DNA from: REEP01 sp964517265
Lineage (GTDB): Bacteria; Pseudomonadota; Alphaproteobacteria; Rhodospirillales; Defluviicoccaceae
DNA length: 18,067 bases
Reading direction: 5' to 3'
Assembly (NCBI GenBank): GCA_964517265.1
Contig: CAZFBS010000053.1
Location: 1-18,067, forward strand
Made by a program: the position numbers and the translations under genes. The notes under the pieces are model-generated. The model was not told the origin of the DNA. It was given only the letters and a program-made list of their open reading frames with translations, and did no database searches. Positions 1 to 7,287 of this stretch are shown here, in pieces; positions within the stretch are counted from its first letter, which is position 1, and each line of letters opens with the position of its first letter.

Positions 1-1
1 C

Positions 2-88
2 GCCCAGGTGGCGGAATTGGTAGACGCGCAGGTTTCAGGTACCTGTGGCCGCAAGGCCGTGGAAGTTCGAGTCTTCTCCTGGGCACCA
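2..88 (+). tRNA. tRNA-Leu (anticodon CAG)
   Basis: A complete class II tRNA. The acceptor arm pairs bases 2-8 (GCCCAGG) with 78-84 (CCTGGGC), followed by discriminator A85 and an encoded CCA at 86-88. The anticodon stem 29-33/41-45 encloses a seven-base loop with CAG at 36-38, which reads CUG leucine codons. A long variable arm, typical of leucine tRNAs, lies between the anticodon stem and the T arm (GTTCGAGTC). Its promoter must lie before the window. The RNase D gene begins 37 bp downstream. Confidence 0.96.
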
Positions 89-125
89 ACTCCAGAGTAT
101 CGTCGTTTAGGGACTGCCCCCCGCC

Positions 126-779
126 GTGAAACATGACATCACCGGGATCCAGTTGCATCGTGGCGATCTGCCGAGCGGGATTCCGTTTGGCAGGGAGGTC
201 GCCATCGACACGGAGACCATGGGGCTGGCTCCGCATCGCGATCGTTTGTGCCTCGTCCAGCTCTCCGGTGGAGACGGGATCTGTCACATCGTTCAGTTTC
301 CTGCCGGTGCAACGACGATACCGTTTCCCGCACCGAATCTGACAGCCCTCCTGACGGATGCGAATGTGACCAAGCTGTTTCATTTCGCCCGCTTCGACTT
401 GGCCGTTATGCTGAAATACCTCGGGGCCATCTGTGCGCCGAATTACTGTACCAAGATTGCCTCGCGTCTGGTCCGGACGTATACCGACCGGCATGGACTG
501 AAGGACCTCTGCAAGGAGCTTCTCGGGATCGAACTCTCGAAGGAGCAGCAGTCTTCGGACTGGGGTGCAGAGACGTTGACGTCCGATCAGCTGGACTATG
601 CAGCACGGGATGTTGCTTATCTTCATCGGTTGCGCCGCAAGCTGGACGAGATGCTGGAGCGGGAGAATCGGCATGAACTGGCGGCGGCCTGTTTCGGCTT
701 CTTGCCGCATCGTGCGCAACTGGATGTCGCCGGTTGGGCCGACGAGGATATCTTCGCACACCAAGCCCGTCGCAGCTGA
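126..779 (+). CDS. rnd: Short ribonuclease D-like 3'-5' exonuclease
   Basis: This 217-residue protein belongs to the DEDDy 3'-5' exoribonuclease family, which trims the 3' ends of tRNA precursors and other structured RNAs. The exonuclease motifs are visible in order: IDTET with D28 and E30, the HFARFD motif with D91, and YAARD with Y158 and D162. E. coli RNase D is about 375 residues and carries C-terminal HRDC domains; this protein stops after the nuclease domain, the short form common in alphaproteobacteria. The start is GTG at 126; an ATG at 133 is in another frame. The nearest purine-rich ribosome site (AGGGA at about 109-113) is rather far away, so the start is moderately certain. Its closeness to tRNA-Leu suggests they might share a transcript, which is inference. 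Confidence 0.9.
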   Translation: MKHDITGIQLHRGDLPSGIPFGREVAIDTETMGLAPHRDRLCLVQLSGGDGICHIVQFPAGATTIPFPAPNLTALLTDANVTKLFHFARFDLAVMLKYLGAICAPNYCTKIASRLVRTYTDRHGLKDLCKELLGIELSKEQQSSDWGAETLTSDQLDYAARDVAYLHRLRRKLDEMLERENRHELAAACFGFLPHRAQLDVAGWADEDIFAHQARRS

Positions 780-850
780 CAAAACAGAAGGCTAGCGGAT
801 CAAGTAGGGGTGTCTCGGCAAGGCGAAGCGCCGGCAATGGTGCGGGATCG

Positions 851-880
851 TTGACCCTTCCGGTGCCAGCCACGCATACT
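851..880 (+). promoter_or_regulatory. Candidate sigma-70 promoter for the kdsD-lpt operon
   Basis: TTGACC at 851-856 and CATACT at 875-880 are separated by 18 bp, a good match to a housekeeping -35/-10 pair. It sits in the 225-bp gap between the RNase D gene and kdsD, about 125 bp before the chosen kdsD start. The rest of this gap holds nothing I can identify. Assignment rests only on consensus match and position. Confidence 0.5.
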
Positions 881-1004
881 TTGACGCTGTCAGCGATCGT
901 GGGTGGGGAGCAGGCCGCGCGGGCCGAGGAACGCGTCCGACGCCGTTGATGTGTGTGGATTTGCGGACGGTGACTCTGGGCACTATTTGTTGAGGGGAGG
1001 GGTC

Positions 1005-1988
1005 GTGACCGCTGGGCCATCTGTAATGACAAGCAAAGACACCGGGCTCGATTCGGCGCGGCGGGTTCTGCAGCTCGAAGCCGAAGGGCTGGAAGCAATG
1101 GCACGCGCAGTTGATCAGGCCTTTATTCAGGCCCTCGACCTTATCGAGCGAATGCAGGGGCGGGTAATCGTTACGGGCATGGGCAAGAGCGGCCACGTGG
1201 GCAGGAAGCTGGCGGCGACGCTGGCATCGACCGGAACGCCGGCGATGTTCGTACATGCGGCGGAAGCCAGCCACGGCGATCTGGGTATGATCACCCCGGC
1301 GGACGTTGCGATCGCGCTGTCCAACTCCGGCGAAACACCGGAGTTGGCGGATATTCTAGTTTATGCCAAGCGGTTCAGCATTCCGATCGTGGCGATGACG
1401 GGCAAGGCGGACAGTACCCTGGCCCGGGCAGCGACCGTGACACTCCTGCTGGCGCCGGCTGCGGAAGCCTGTCCGATGGGACTGGCGCCGACGACATCGA
1501 CGACGATCATGCTTGCGTTGGGCGATGCCCTCGCCGTTGCCACGCTGGAGCGCAAAGGCTTTTCTGCGTCCGATTTTCAGATGCTGCATCCGGGTGGAAT
1601 GCTTGGTCGCCGGCTTCTTCGGGTTGCCGACATCATGCATCGGGGCGACGCGTTGCCCTTGGCCCACCTCGACGAAAAGATGACCGAGGCCCTGATTAAG
1701 ATGACAGCCAAGAGCCTCGGTTGCGTCGGCATTATTGATAAGGAACAACGGCTGATCGGGATTGTGACCGATGGGGACCTGCGTCGTCACATGGGCGACG
1801 ATCTGCTTGAACGAACGGTCGGCGAGATCATGACGCCGAACCCGAAAACGATTGATGCGGCGGCCCTTGCGAGCGAAGCGGTCGGATTGATGAACGCGCG
1901 CAAAATTACCGCGGTTTTTGTTGTCGAAAGCGCGCGCCCAATCGGTGTCGTTCATATTCATGACTGCCTGCGCGCAGGCGTTGCTTGA
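1005..1988 (+). CDS. kdsD: Arabinose-5-phosphate isomerase (KdsD/KpsF family)
   Basis: The enzyme interconverts D-ribulose 5-phosphate and D-arabinose 5-phosphate, the first step toward Kdo, the sugar joining lipid A to the LPS core. The 327-residue protein has a sugar-isomerase (SIS) domain with GMGKSGH at residues 58-64, an ASHGD motif around residue 90, SNSGE, and HPGG with H195, followed by two CBS domains from about residue 205 to the end. Length and motifs match E. coli KdsD (328 residues). I chose GTG 1005 because a strong GGAGG lies at 996-1000; ATG 1026 would shorten the protein by seven residues. An in-frame GTG at 903 would add a tail with no family resemblance. It is the first gene of the LPS block. 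Confidence 0.93.
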   Translation: MTAGPSVMTSKDTGLDSARRVLQLEAEGLEAMARAVDQAFIQALDLIERMQGRVIVTGMGKSGHVGRKLAATLASTGTPAMFVHAAEASHGDLGMITPADVAIALSNSGETPELADILVYAKRFSIPIVAMTGKADSTLARAATVTLLLAPAAEACPMGLAPTTSTTIMLALGDALAVATLERKGFSASDFQMLHPGGMLGRRLLRVADIMHRGDALPLAHLDEKMTEALIKMTAKSLGCVGIIDKEQRLIGIVTDGDLRRHMGDDLLERTVGEIMTPNPKTIDAAALASEAVGLMNARKITAVFVVESARPIGVVHIHDCLRAGVA

Positions 1989-2000
1989 GGAGCTGCCATT

Positions 2001-2747
2001 TTGGGACGCGGTATGCTGGATCCGGATCGCAACCTTCAGCGGGCTCTGACGCCAGATTCTAATACGGGGGCCTCCTCAGTGGACATCGGGGAACGTTTCC
2101 CGGCGGGCTTGAAGCGCTTTACCTCTTCCGTCCGCAACCGGCGAAGGGTGTACCGGCCGGCTCGGGTACGCGCAATCCGCGTCATCAAAGTATCGCTGAC
2201 GTTGCTAGCAGTCGCCCTCATCGCCCTGCTCGTCCTGTGGCCCCAACTACCCATAGGCACAGATCGGCTCAGAATCGGGTTTGCCGACCTTGAGGTGACG
2301 GGGGACGATCTCAGCATGATCAATGCGCGGTACGTCGGTACCGACCAGAACAATCGGCCGTTCTCGATCACCGCCGAGGCAGCGCGTCATCCCATGCCCG
2401 GTCATGGAGTGTTGAATCTGGAGTCGCCGCAAGCGGATATCGCCTTGCAGGACGGATCTTGGATCATAGTCACTGCGGACGAGGGCGTTTACGATGTCGA
2501 TGAACGTTTTTTGGATGTCTCGGGTTCCGTCCGGCTCTTTCACGACAGCGGTTATGAATTTTTAAGCACGAAGGTCAATATTGACCTGGAACGGAATGTT
2601 GTCTCGAGCCGGGAGCCGATCACGGGACAGGGCCCGTTCGGTGAACTTGAAGGGGAAGGGTTTCAGTTCAGCAAGGACGGCAAAACCCTGGTGCTGACCG
2701 GCAGATCGCGGCTGAAGATCTATCCGGGCGCATTCGGAGATTCGTGA
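2001..2747 (+). CDS. lptC: LPS export protein LptC
   Basis: LptC is the single-pass inner-membrane protein that receives LPS from the LptB2FG transporter and hands it to periplasmic LptA. The 248-residue protein has a long, basic cytoplasmic N-terminus (about 60 residues), one hydrophobic membrane segment at roughly residues 61-81, and a periplasmic beta-rich domain of the LptC/YrbK type. It is longer than E. coli LptC (191 residues), mainly because of the N-terminal extension. TTG 2001 is chosen because AGGAG at 1988-1992 lies 8 bp upstream; ATG 2013 in the same frame is the alternative. It lies 12 bp after kdsD and abuts lptA, so co-transcription is likely. Family assignment rests on topology, sequence character and position. 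Confidence 0.88.
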   Translation: MGRGMLDPDRNLQRALTPDSNTGASSVDIGERFPAGLKRFTSSVRNRRRVYRPARVRAIRVIKVSLTLLAVALIALLVLWPQLPIGTDRLRIGFADLEVTGDDLSMINARYVGTDQNNRPFSITAEAARHPMPGHGVLNLESPQADIALQDGSWIIVTADEGVYDVDERFLDVSGSVRLFHDSGYEFLSTKVNIDLERNVVSSREPITGQGPFGELEGEGFQFSKDGKTLVLTGRSRLKIYPGAFGDS

Positions 2748-3631
2748 TGAACCGCGGGACGAGTATCTGGGTAGCCATACTTGTCCTCATCGTTTTCGGA
2801 TGGGAGCCTGATGCAAAGGCGCAGTTTGCCCCGTTGGCGCGTGGTGACGGAGGGGGGCTGCCGATTGAGATCTTCGCCGATGGTGGGATTGAATGGCAGC
2901 AGGACCGTTCTGTTGTCGTGGCGCGCGGTAATGCACGGGCCATCCGAGGAGACGTCGAAGTGGCAGCGGACGTCCTTAGCGCCTATTATCGCGAGGCGGC
3001 CACCGGCGACAACGAGATATGGCGGGTGGAGGCTGACGGCAACGTGAAGATTATTACGCCTTCGGAGACCGCTTACGCGCAAAAAGGGATCTACGACGTA
3101 GACAGCGGCATCCTTGTCCTGCGCACGCGCGGCAGGGATGCCGAGACGGTGCGCATCGTCGGCAAGAACGGGGACCTCACGGCCCATGAACAAATGGAGT
3201 TCTGGGAAGAAAAGCAGATGTTCGTCGCCCGCGGTGATGCCGAGGCGGTGCAGGGGGATCGGAAGGTCCGGGCTGACGTTCTTGTGGCTTATCTCGACCG
3301 GGGAGCCGATGGGGAAAGCCGCGTCCAGCGGGTGGAAGCGTTTGACGACGTGATGATCACAACGCCCGCGGAAACGGTTCGTGCCGAGCGCGGGGTGTAT
3401 CGCGTTGACGACGGCATCGCTGCGATGCTGGGCGGAGTCAAGATCACCCGCGGGTCGAACCAGTTGAACGGCTGCAGCGCCGAGGTCAACCTGAACACGG
3501 GGATCAGCAAGCTTTTCGGCTGCCCGGAGGGAGCACAAAGAGGGCAAGTCGAGGGGTTGATTCTGCCGGGCAAGGAGCAGGGGACCGGCGAAGAGGCGAT
3601 ACCGCTTCGCGAACGGATTGAGAGACGATGA
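2747..3631 (+). CDS. lptA: LPS transport periplasmic protein LptA (OstA-like), with duplicated domain
   Basis: LptA forms the periplasmic bridge along which LPS slides toward LptD in the outer membrane. The 294-residue protein begins with a signal peptide (hydrophobic residues 8-18, likely cleavage after AKA at 23-25). The mature part contains the OstA/LptA beta-jellyroll twice: residues about 41-125 and 145-228 align with each other (VVVARGNARAIRGD at 57-70 against MFVARGDAEAVQGD at 158-171, and IITPSETAYAQKGIYDVD against ITTPAETVRAERGVYRVD). A third partial repeat follows at about 226-257. E. coli LptA is 185 residues. ATG 2747 shares its A with the lptC stop codon and has GGAGA at 2735-2739; an adjacent in-frame GTG at 2744 is possible. 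The tail (about 260-294) is charged and probably disordered. Confidence 0.9.
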   Translation: MNRGTSIWVAILVLIVFGWEPDAKAQFAPLARGDGGGLPIEIFADGGIEWQQDRSVVVARGNARAIRGDVEVAADVLSAYYREAATGDNEIWRVEADGNVKIITPSETAYAQKGIYDVDSGILVLRTRGRDAETVRIVGKNGDLTAHEQMEFWEEKQMFVARGDAEAVQGDRKVRADVLVAYLDRGADGESRVQRVEAFDDVMITTPAETVRAERGVYRVDDGIAAMLGGVKITRGSNQLNGCSAEVNLNTGISKLFGCPEGAQRGQVEGLILPGKEQGTGEEAIPLRERIERR

Positions 3632-4431
3632 GCAGCGCGCCCTCGGGGCAGATCAATGCCGCGGTAGCGGAGGGACGGAGAAGCCGGGCCCCTCAGGTTG
3701 TCGCTGGGGACGGCGGCTTTTTCGCCGTTGACATCGGCAAGAGATACAAGAAGCGGCCGGTCGTTCGCAAAATGAGTCTCGGCTTGCGGCGCGGGGAAGT
3801 GGTCGGTCTGCTCGGCCCGAACGGGGCGGGAAAGACGACATGCTTTTACATGATGATCGGGTTGATTGCGCCGGATCATGGCCATGTCGTCCTCGACGGG
3901 CAGGATGTTACGGCGTTGCCGATGTACCGCCGGGCCCGGTTGGGCGTCGGCTATTTGCCCCAGGAAGCCTCCATTTTTCGGGGCCTCAGCGTCGCCGACA
4001 ACATCAGAACGGTGCTTGAGGTGGTCGAGCCCTCGCGCGAGCGACGCGAGGCGCGCCTGGAAGCCCTGCTGGCCGAATTCTCCATCACCCACTTGAGTCG
4101 AACGTCATCGCTGGCGTTATCCGGCGGCGAGCGCCGCCGGGTCGAGATTGCCCGGGCGTTGGCAACCGAACCTAACTTCATCTTGCTTGATGAACCTTTT
4201 GCGGGCATCGATCCGATTGCCGTCGGCGATATCCGGGCCCTGGTGGCGCATCTGAAGGATCGGGGCATCGGCGTTCTCATTACCGATCACAATGTACGCG
4301 AAACATTGGACGTGATCGACCGCGCCTACATCATTCATGATGGCATGCTGCTGATGGAGGGTACGCCCGCCGACATCGTCGGCAATCCGGACGTACGCCG
4401 TGTTTACCTGGGCGATCGATTCAGCCTTTAG
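3628..4431 (+). CDS. lptB: LPS export ABC transporter ATPase LptB
   Basis: LptB is the cytoplasmic ATPase that powers extraction of LPS from the inner membrane together with LptF and LptG, which are not in this window. All ABC ATPase motifs are present in the 267-residue protein: Walker A GPNGAGKTT at 63-71, the signature LSGGE at 164-168, Walker B ILLDEP at 185-190 and the switch histidine H221. About 30 extra N-terminal residues precede the domain compared with E. coli LptB (241 residues). The ATG overlaps the lptA stop codon in the classic ATGA arrangement, which supports translational coupling. Residues such as GYLPQEASIFRGLSV are typical of LptB rather than amino-acid transporter ATPases. 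Confidence 0.95.
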   Translation: MSSAPSGQINAAVAEGRRSRAPQVVAGDGGFFAVDIGKRYKKRPVVRKMSLGLRRGEVVGLLGPNGAGKTTCFYMMIGLIAPDHGHVVLDGQDVTALPMYRRARLGVGYLPQEASIFRGLSVADNIRTVLEVVEPSRERREARLEALLAEFSITHLSRTSSLALSGGERRRVEIARALATEPNFILLDEPFAGIDPIAVGDIRALVAHLKDRGIGVLITDHNVRETLDVIDRAYIIHDGMLLMEGTPADIVGNPDVRRVYLGDRFSL

Positions 4432-4437
4432 GATGAC

Positions 4438-5979
4438 GTGGCGGCCGGCATGGTGTTGACCCCGCGCCTGGATCTAAGGCAATCCCAATCGCTGGTGATG
4501 ACGCCGCAGCTCCAGCAGGCCATCAAGCTGCTGCAGCTCTCCAATTTGGACCTTGCCTCCTACGTCGAACAGCAGCTTGAGGAAAATCCGCTGCTTGAAC
4601 GCGACCGGTTTGACGGCGACTCTGCGCCCGGCGGCGAAGACGGTGACGCGGTTGCTTCCACAGCCGGCGAGGCCTTGACGGGCGTTGATCAGGCGATCGC
4701 CGACGACAGTGGCGTCTCCTCGGACGCAGCGCTGGATGTCGATTATGATAACCAGTTCGATGGAGACTGGGGCAGCTCGGCTGGGGATGGCGGCGGCACG
4801 GAGCTGAACATGGGGGGCGGCGGCTCCTCGAGCGGTCACGGGGGCGAGGCCGGCGAACGATCGGCGGATTTTGAAAGTTTCGTCGCCACTAGCCGATCGC
4901 TGCGGGAATTTCTCGGCGAACAACTTACGCTGGATGTTGCCGACCCGATCGACCGGATGATCGGTTTTCAGTTGATCGAGATGCTCGACGACGCAGGCTA
5001 CCTGATAGGGGACCTTGGTGGGGTGGCCGAGATGCTCGGTTGCGGTACCGACAGAGTCGAAGCGGTCCTTTTCCGGGTTCAGCAGTTCGAGCCGACGGGC
5101 ATCTTTGCCCGCACCCTCGCGGAGTGCCTCTCGCTCCAGTTGCAGGAGCGCGGCCGTTTGGACGGGCCCATGCGAGCTTTGCTGGAGAACCTCGAGTTGC
5201 TCGGTAAAAGGGAGTTTGCCGCACTGGCGAAGGCGTGCGAGGTGACACCCGCCACGCTCGGCAGCTTGATCGCGGAGCTGCGCACGCTCAATCCGAAACC
5301 GGCCCTTTCGTTTGATGACGGATCGGCGGTGCAGCCGATCGTGCCGGACGTATTGATGCGGCGTGATCCTGCCGGTGGGTGGATGGTGGAGCTGAACAGT
5401 GAGACGCTTCCGCGGGTCCTGGTCAACAACCCCTATTTCGTTAAGTTGAGTATGCGCAGCAAGAAAAAAGAAGAAAAGCAGTACTTAAATGAATGCTACC
5501 AGACGGCCAACTGGCTTGTGAAATCTCTTCATCAGCGTGCGAACACCATCTTGAAGGTTTCCGCCGAGATCGTCCGCCAGCAGGAAGGTTTCTTTTTACG
5601 GGGCGTTCAGGATTTGCGACCTTTGATTCTGCGCGACATTGCGGCAGCGGTTGAGCTTCATGAAAGTACCGTCAGCCGCGTCACGTCCAACAAATACATA
5701 CTGACACCGCGGGGGACCTACGAACTCAAATATTTTTTCAGTCAAGGCGTAGGCAGCAAAGCCGGAGGTGAAAGTCACTCCGCAGAGTGGGTGCGTCACC
5801 GCATCCGCACACTGGTTGACGGGGAATCTGCGGATGAAGTTCTTTCCGATGATCATATTGTCGATCTTTTGCGCCGGGAGGGCATTGATATTGCCAGACG
5901 CACGGTGGCGAAGTATCGTGACGTGCTGAATATACCATCATCGGTTCATCGTCGGCGGCAGAAATGCAATATGGTGTAA
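4438..5979 (+). CDS. rpoN: RNA polymerase sigma-54 factor RpoN
   Basis: Sigma-54 directs RNA polymerase to -24/-12 promoters that need AAA+ activators, classically for nitrogen metabolism, motility and related functions. The 513-residue protein has the glutamine- and leucine-rich activator-contact region I (about 8-55, including MTPQLQQAIKLLQL), an acidic glycine- and serine-rich region II (about 56-150), the core-binding domain, a helix-turn-helix segment (around ESTVSRVTSNKY), and the RpoN box ARRTVAKYRD at 486-495. The start is GTG 4438, six bases after the lptB stop, with AGGA just upstream; ATG 4450 is an in-frame alternative. The lptB-rpoN-hpf-ptsN order is widely conserved in proteobacteria. 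Confidence 0.96.
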   Translation: MAAGMVLTPRLDLRQSQSLVMTPQLQQAIKLLQLSNLDLASYVEQQLEENPLLERDRFDGDSAPGGEDGDAVASTAGEALTGVDQAIADDSGVSSDAALDVDYDNQFDGDWGSSAGDGGGTELNMGGGGSSSGHGGEAGERSADFESFVATSRSLREFLGEQLTLDVADPIDRMIGFQLIEMLDDAGYLIGDLGGVAEMLGCGTDRVEAVLFRVQQFEPTGIFARTLAECLSLQLQERGRLDGPMRALLENLELLGKREFAALAKACEVTPATLGSLIAELRTLNPKPALSFDDGSAVQPIVPDVLMRRDPAGGWMVELNSETLPRVLVNNPYFVKLSMRSKKKEEKQYLNECYQTANWLVKSLHQRANTILKVSAEIVRQQEGFFLRGVQDLRPLILRDIAAAVELHESTVSRVTSNKYILTPRGTYELKYFFSQGVGSKAGGESHSAEWVRHRIRTLVDGESADEVLSDDHIVDLLRREGIDIARRTVAKYRDVLNIPSSVHRRRQKCNMV

Positions 5980-6009
5980 CTCGCCGGTATCCTGCTCCGG
6001 GGGGATTGC

Positions 6010-6038
6010 TTGACAGCGGCCGACCCGCCGACTACGGT
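6010..6038 (+). promoter_or_regulatory. Candidate sigma-70 promoter for hpf-ptsN
   Basis: A perfect -35 hexamer TTGACA (6010-6015) is followed after 17 bp by TACGGT (6033-6038), a partial -10 match. It lies 30 bp after the rpoN stop and leaves a leader of roughly 125 bases before hpf. No sigma-54 type -24/-12 element was found in this 192-bp gap. The evidence is consensus match only. Confidence 0.45.
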
Positions 6039-6171
6039 TCATGGCCTCGCGGGCAGGCCCAGCTCAGCGACGATGGCATGCATCGTCATACCGGTCGTGT
6101 CAACGGGCCCAAAGACGACATCGCTCGTGCCTTGGGAGACATGCCGCGACTCCCAATGAAGGTCGGTACCC

Positions 6172-6747
6172 ATGGATATCTCAGTTAAGGGAAAGAATAT
6201 TAGCGTCGGCGATGCCTTGCGCGGTTATGTAAGCGAGCAATTGCGTGCGAGCGTCACCAAGTATTTTTCTCGCGCTCATGACGGAATTGTGGTTATTTCC
6301 CGCGAGGCCCATCTCTTTCGATCCGATATCTCCGTGCATCCGGTCGCCGGACTTCTTGTGCAGGGGCATGGCACGGCCGAAGATCCCCATGCGGCGTTTG
6401 ATGCATCCCTTGAGCGGGTCGCCAAGCAGATAAGGCGTTACAAGCGCCGGATCAGCAATCATCATCAGCGCGGCATTGTGGACGAGACCATGCCGGCGCA
6501 GCAGTACATCCTTGCTGCGGAAAGCGCGGAGGAGGAGTTGCCCGCGGAAGCGCAACCGGCAATCATCGCGGAGCTTCCGACCGAAATTGCGACGTTGACG
6601 GTCAGCGAAGCGGTGATGCGACTGGACTTGGCGGACGCGCCGGCGATGATGTTCCGCAATCGGGCGCATGGCACGCTGAACGTGGTTTATCGTCGTACTG
6701 ATGGAAATATCGGATGGATTGATCCATCTCATATTCAAGGAACTTGA
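6172..6747 (+). CDS. hpf: Ribosome hibernation promoting factor, long form
   Basis: This protein of 191 residues is a long-form HPF (RaiA/YfiA superfamily). Such proteins bind the 30S decoding centre and, through the C-terminal domain, dimerise 70S ribosomes into inactive 100S particles in stationary phase. Residues 1 to about 105 form the S30AE domain (starting MDISVKGKNISVGDALR), a linker rich in Glu and Ala follows, and residues about 135-190 are the dimerisation domain (SEAVMRLDLADAPAMMF, then NVVYRRTDGNIGWIDP). The ATG at 6172 matches the family N-terminus, and AAGG lies at 6159-6162. It sits between rpoN and ptsN as in many proteobacteria and is probably transcribed with ptsN, 15 bp downstream. 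Confidence 0.95.
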   Translation: MDISVKGKNISVGDALRGYVSEQLRASVTKYFSRAHDGIVVISREAHLFRSDISVHPVAGLLVQGHGTAEDPHAAFDASLERVAKQIRRYKRRISNHHQRGIVDETMPAQQYILAAESAEEELPAEAQPAIIAELPTEIATLTVSEAVMRLDLADAPAMMFRNRAHGTLNVVYRRTDGNIGWIDPSHIQGT

Positions 6748-6762
6748 GGTTAAAAGGCGGTC

Positions 6763-7227
6763 ATGGAAATCGCTGATTTGCTCCGGCCCGAACAGGTGAT
6801 CGCCCATTTGCGCGCCACCAGCAAGAAGCAGGCGCTGCAGGATCTGGCGCGCCGTGCCGCTCAGACGGCAGGTCAGAACGAGCGTGTGATCTTCGATGTG
6901 TTGATGGAGCGTGAGCGCCTGGGCACCACCGGGGTCGGTAACGGCATTGCAATCCCGCACGGAAAACTGCCCAACCTCGACCGCCTGCACGGGCTGTTTG
7001 CGCGACTCGACCATCCGATCGATTTCGATGCCATCGATGAGCGCCCTGTGGACCTGATTTTTCTTCTGCTTGCGCCGGAATCGGCGGGTGCTGACCATCT
7101 CAAGGCGCTGGCCCGGGTGTCCCGGCTTCTGCGGGACAAGGCGGCCTGCGAAAAACTTCGAGGGACGGACGATCAGGAGGCATTGTACGCTCTCCTCGTC
7201 GACAGCGCCAACAGTCGCGCGGCATGA
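6763..7227 (+). CDS. ptsN: Nitrogen-regulatory PTS EIIA protein PtsN (EIIA-Ntr)
   Basis: EIIA-Ntr is the final phosphoacceptor of the PEP-PtsP-NPr phosphorelay; it does not transport sugar but controls potassium transport, nitrogen and stress responses through protein contacts. The 154-residue protein has the full PTS EIIA type-2 domain. The phosphorylated histidine is H66 in GNGIAIPHGKL, followed by the family segment VDLIFLLLAPE and HLKALARVSRLLRD. The ATG 6763 start follows an AAGG-containing leader. PtsP and NPr are not encoded here. The linkage to rpoN and hpf is the usual one. Confidence 0.95.
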   Translation: MEIADLLRPEQVIAHLRATSKKQALQDLARRAAQTAGQNERVIFDVLMERERLGTTGVGNGIAIPHGKLPNLDRLHGLFARLDHPIDFDAIDERPVDLIFLLLAPESAGADHLKALARVSRLLRDKAACEKLRGTDDQEALYALLVDSANSRAA

Positions 7228-7287
7228 CGCCAGCCACAAAGCACAGCTGACGGCCCCAGGACTACGAACGCAAATGGGCGCGGCGCC

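Noticed and set aside
5980..6171. Sigma-54 promoter before hpf or ptsN
   Set aside because: TGGCAT at about 6073 resembles half of a -24 element, but no TTGCA-like -12 partner lies at the right distance.
5964..6188. A 74-codon open frame linking rpoN and hpf
   Set aside because: It overlaps both genes, has no ribosome site and no protein-like features; the interval is better read as promoter and leader.
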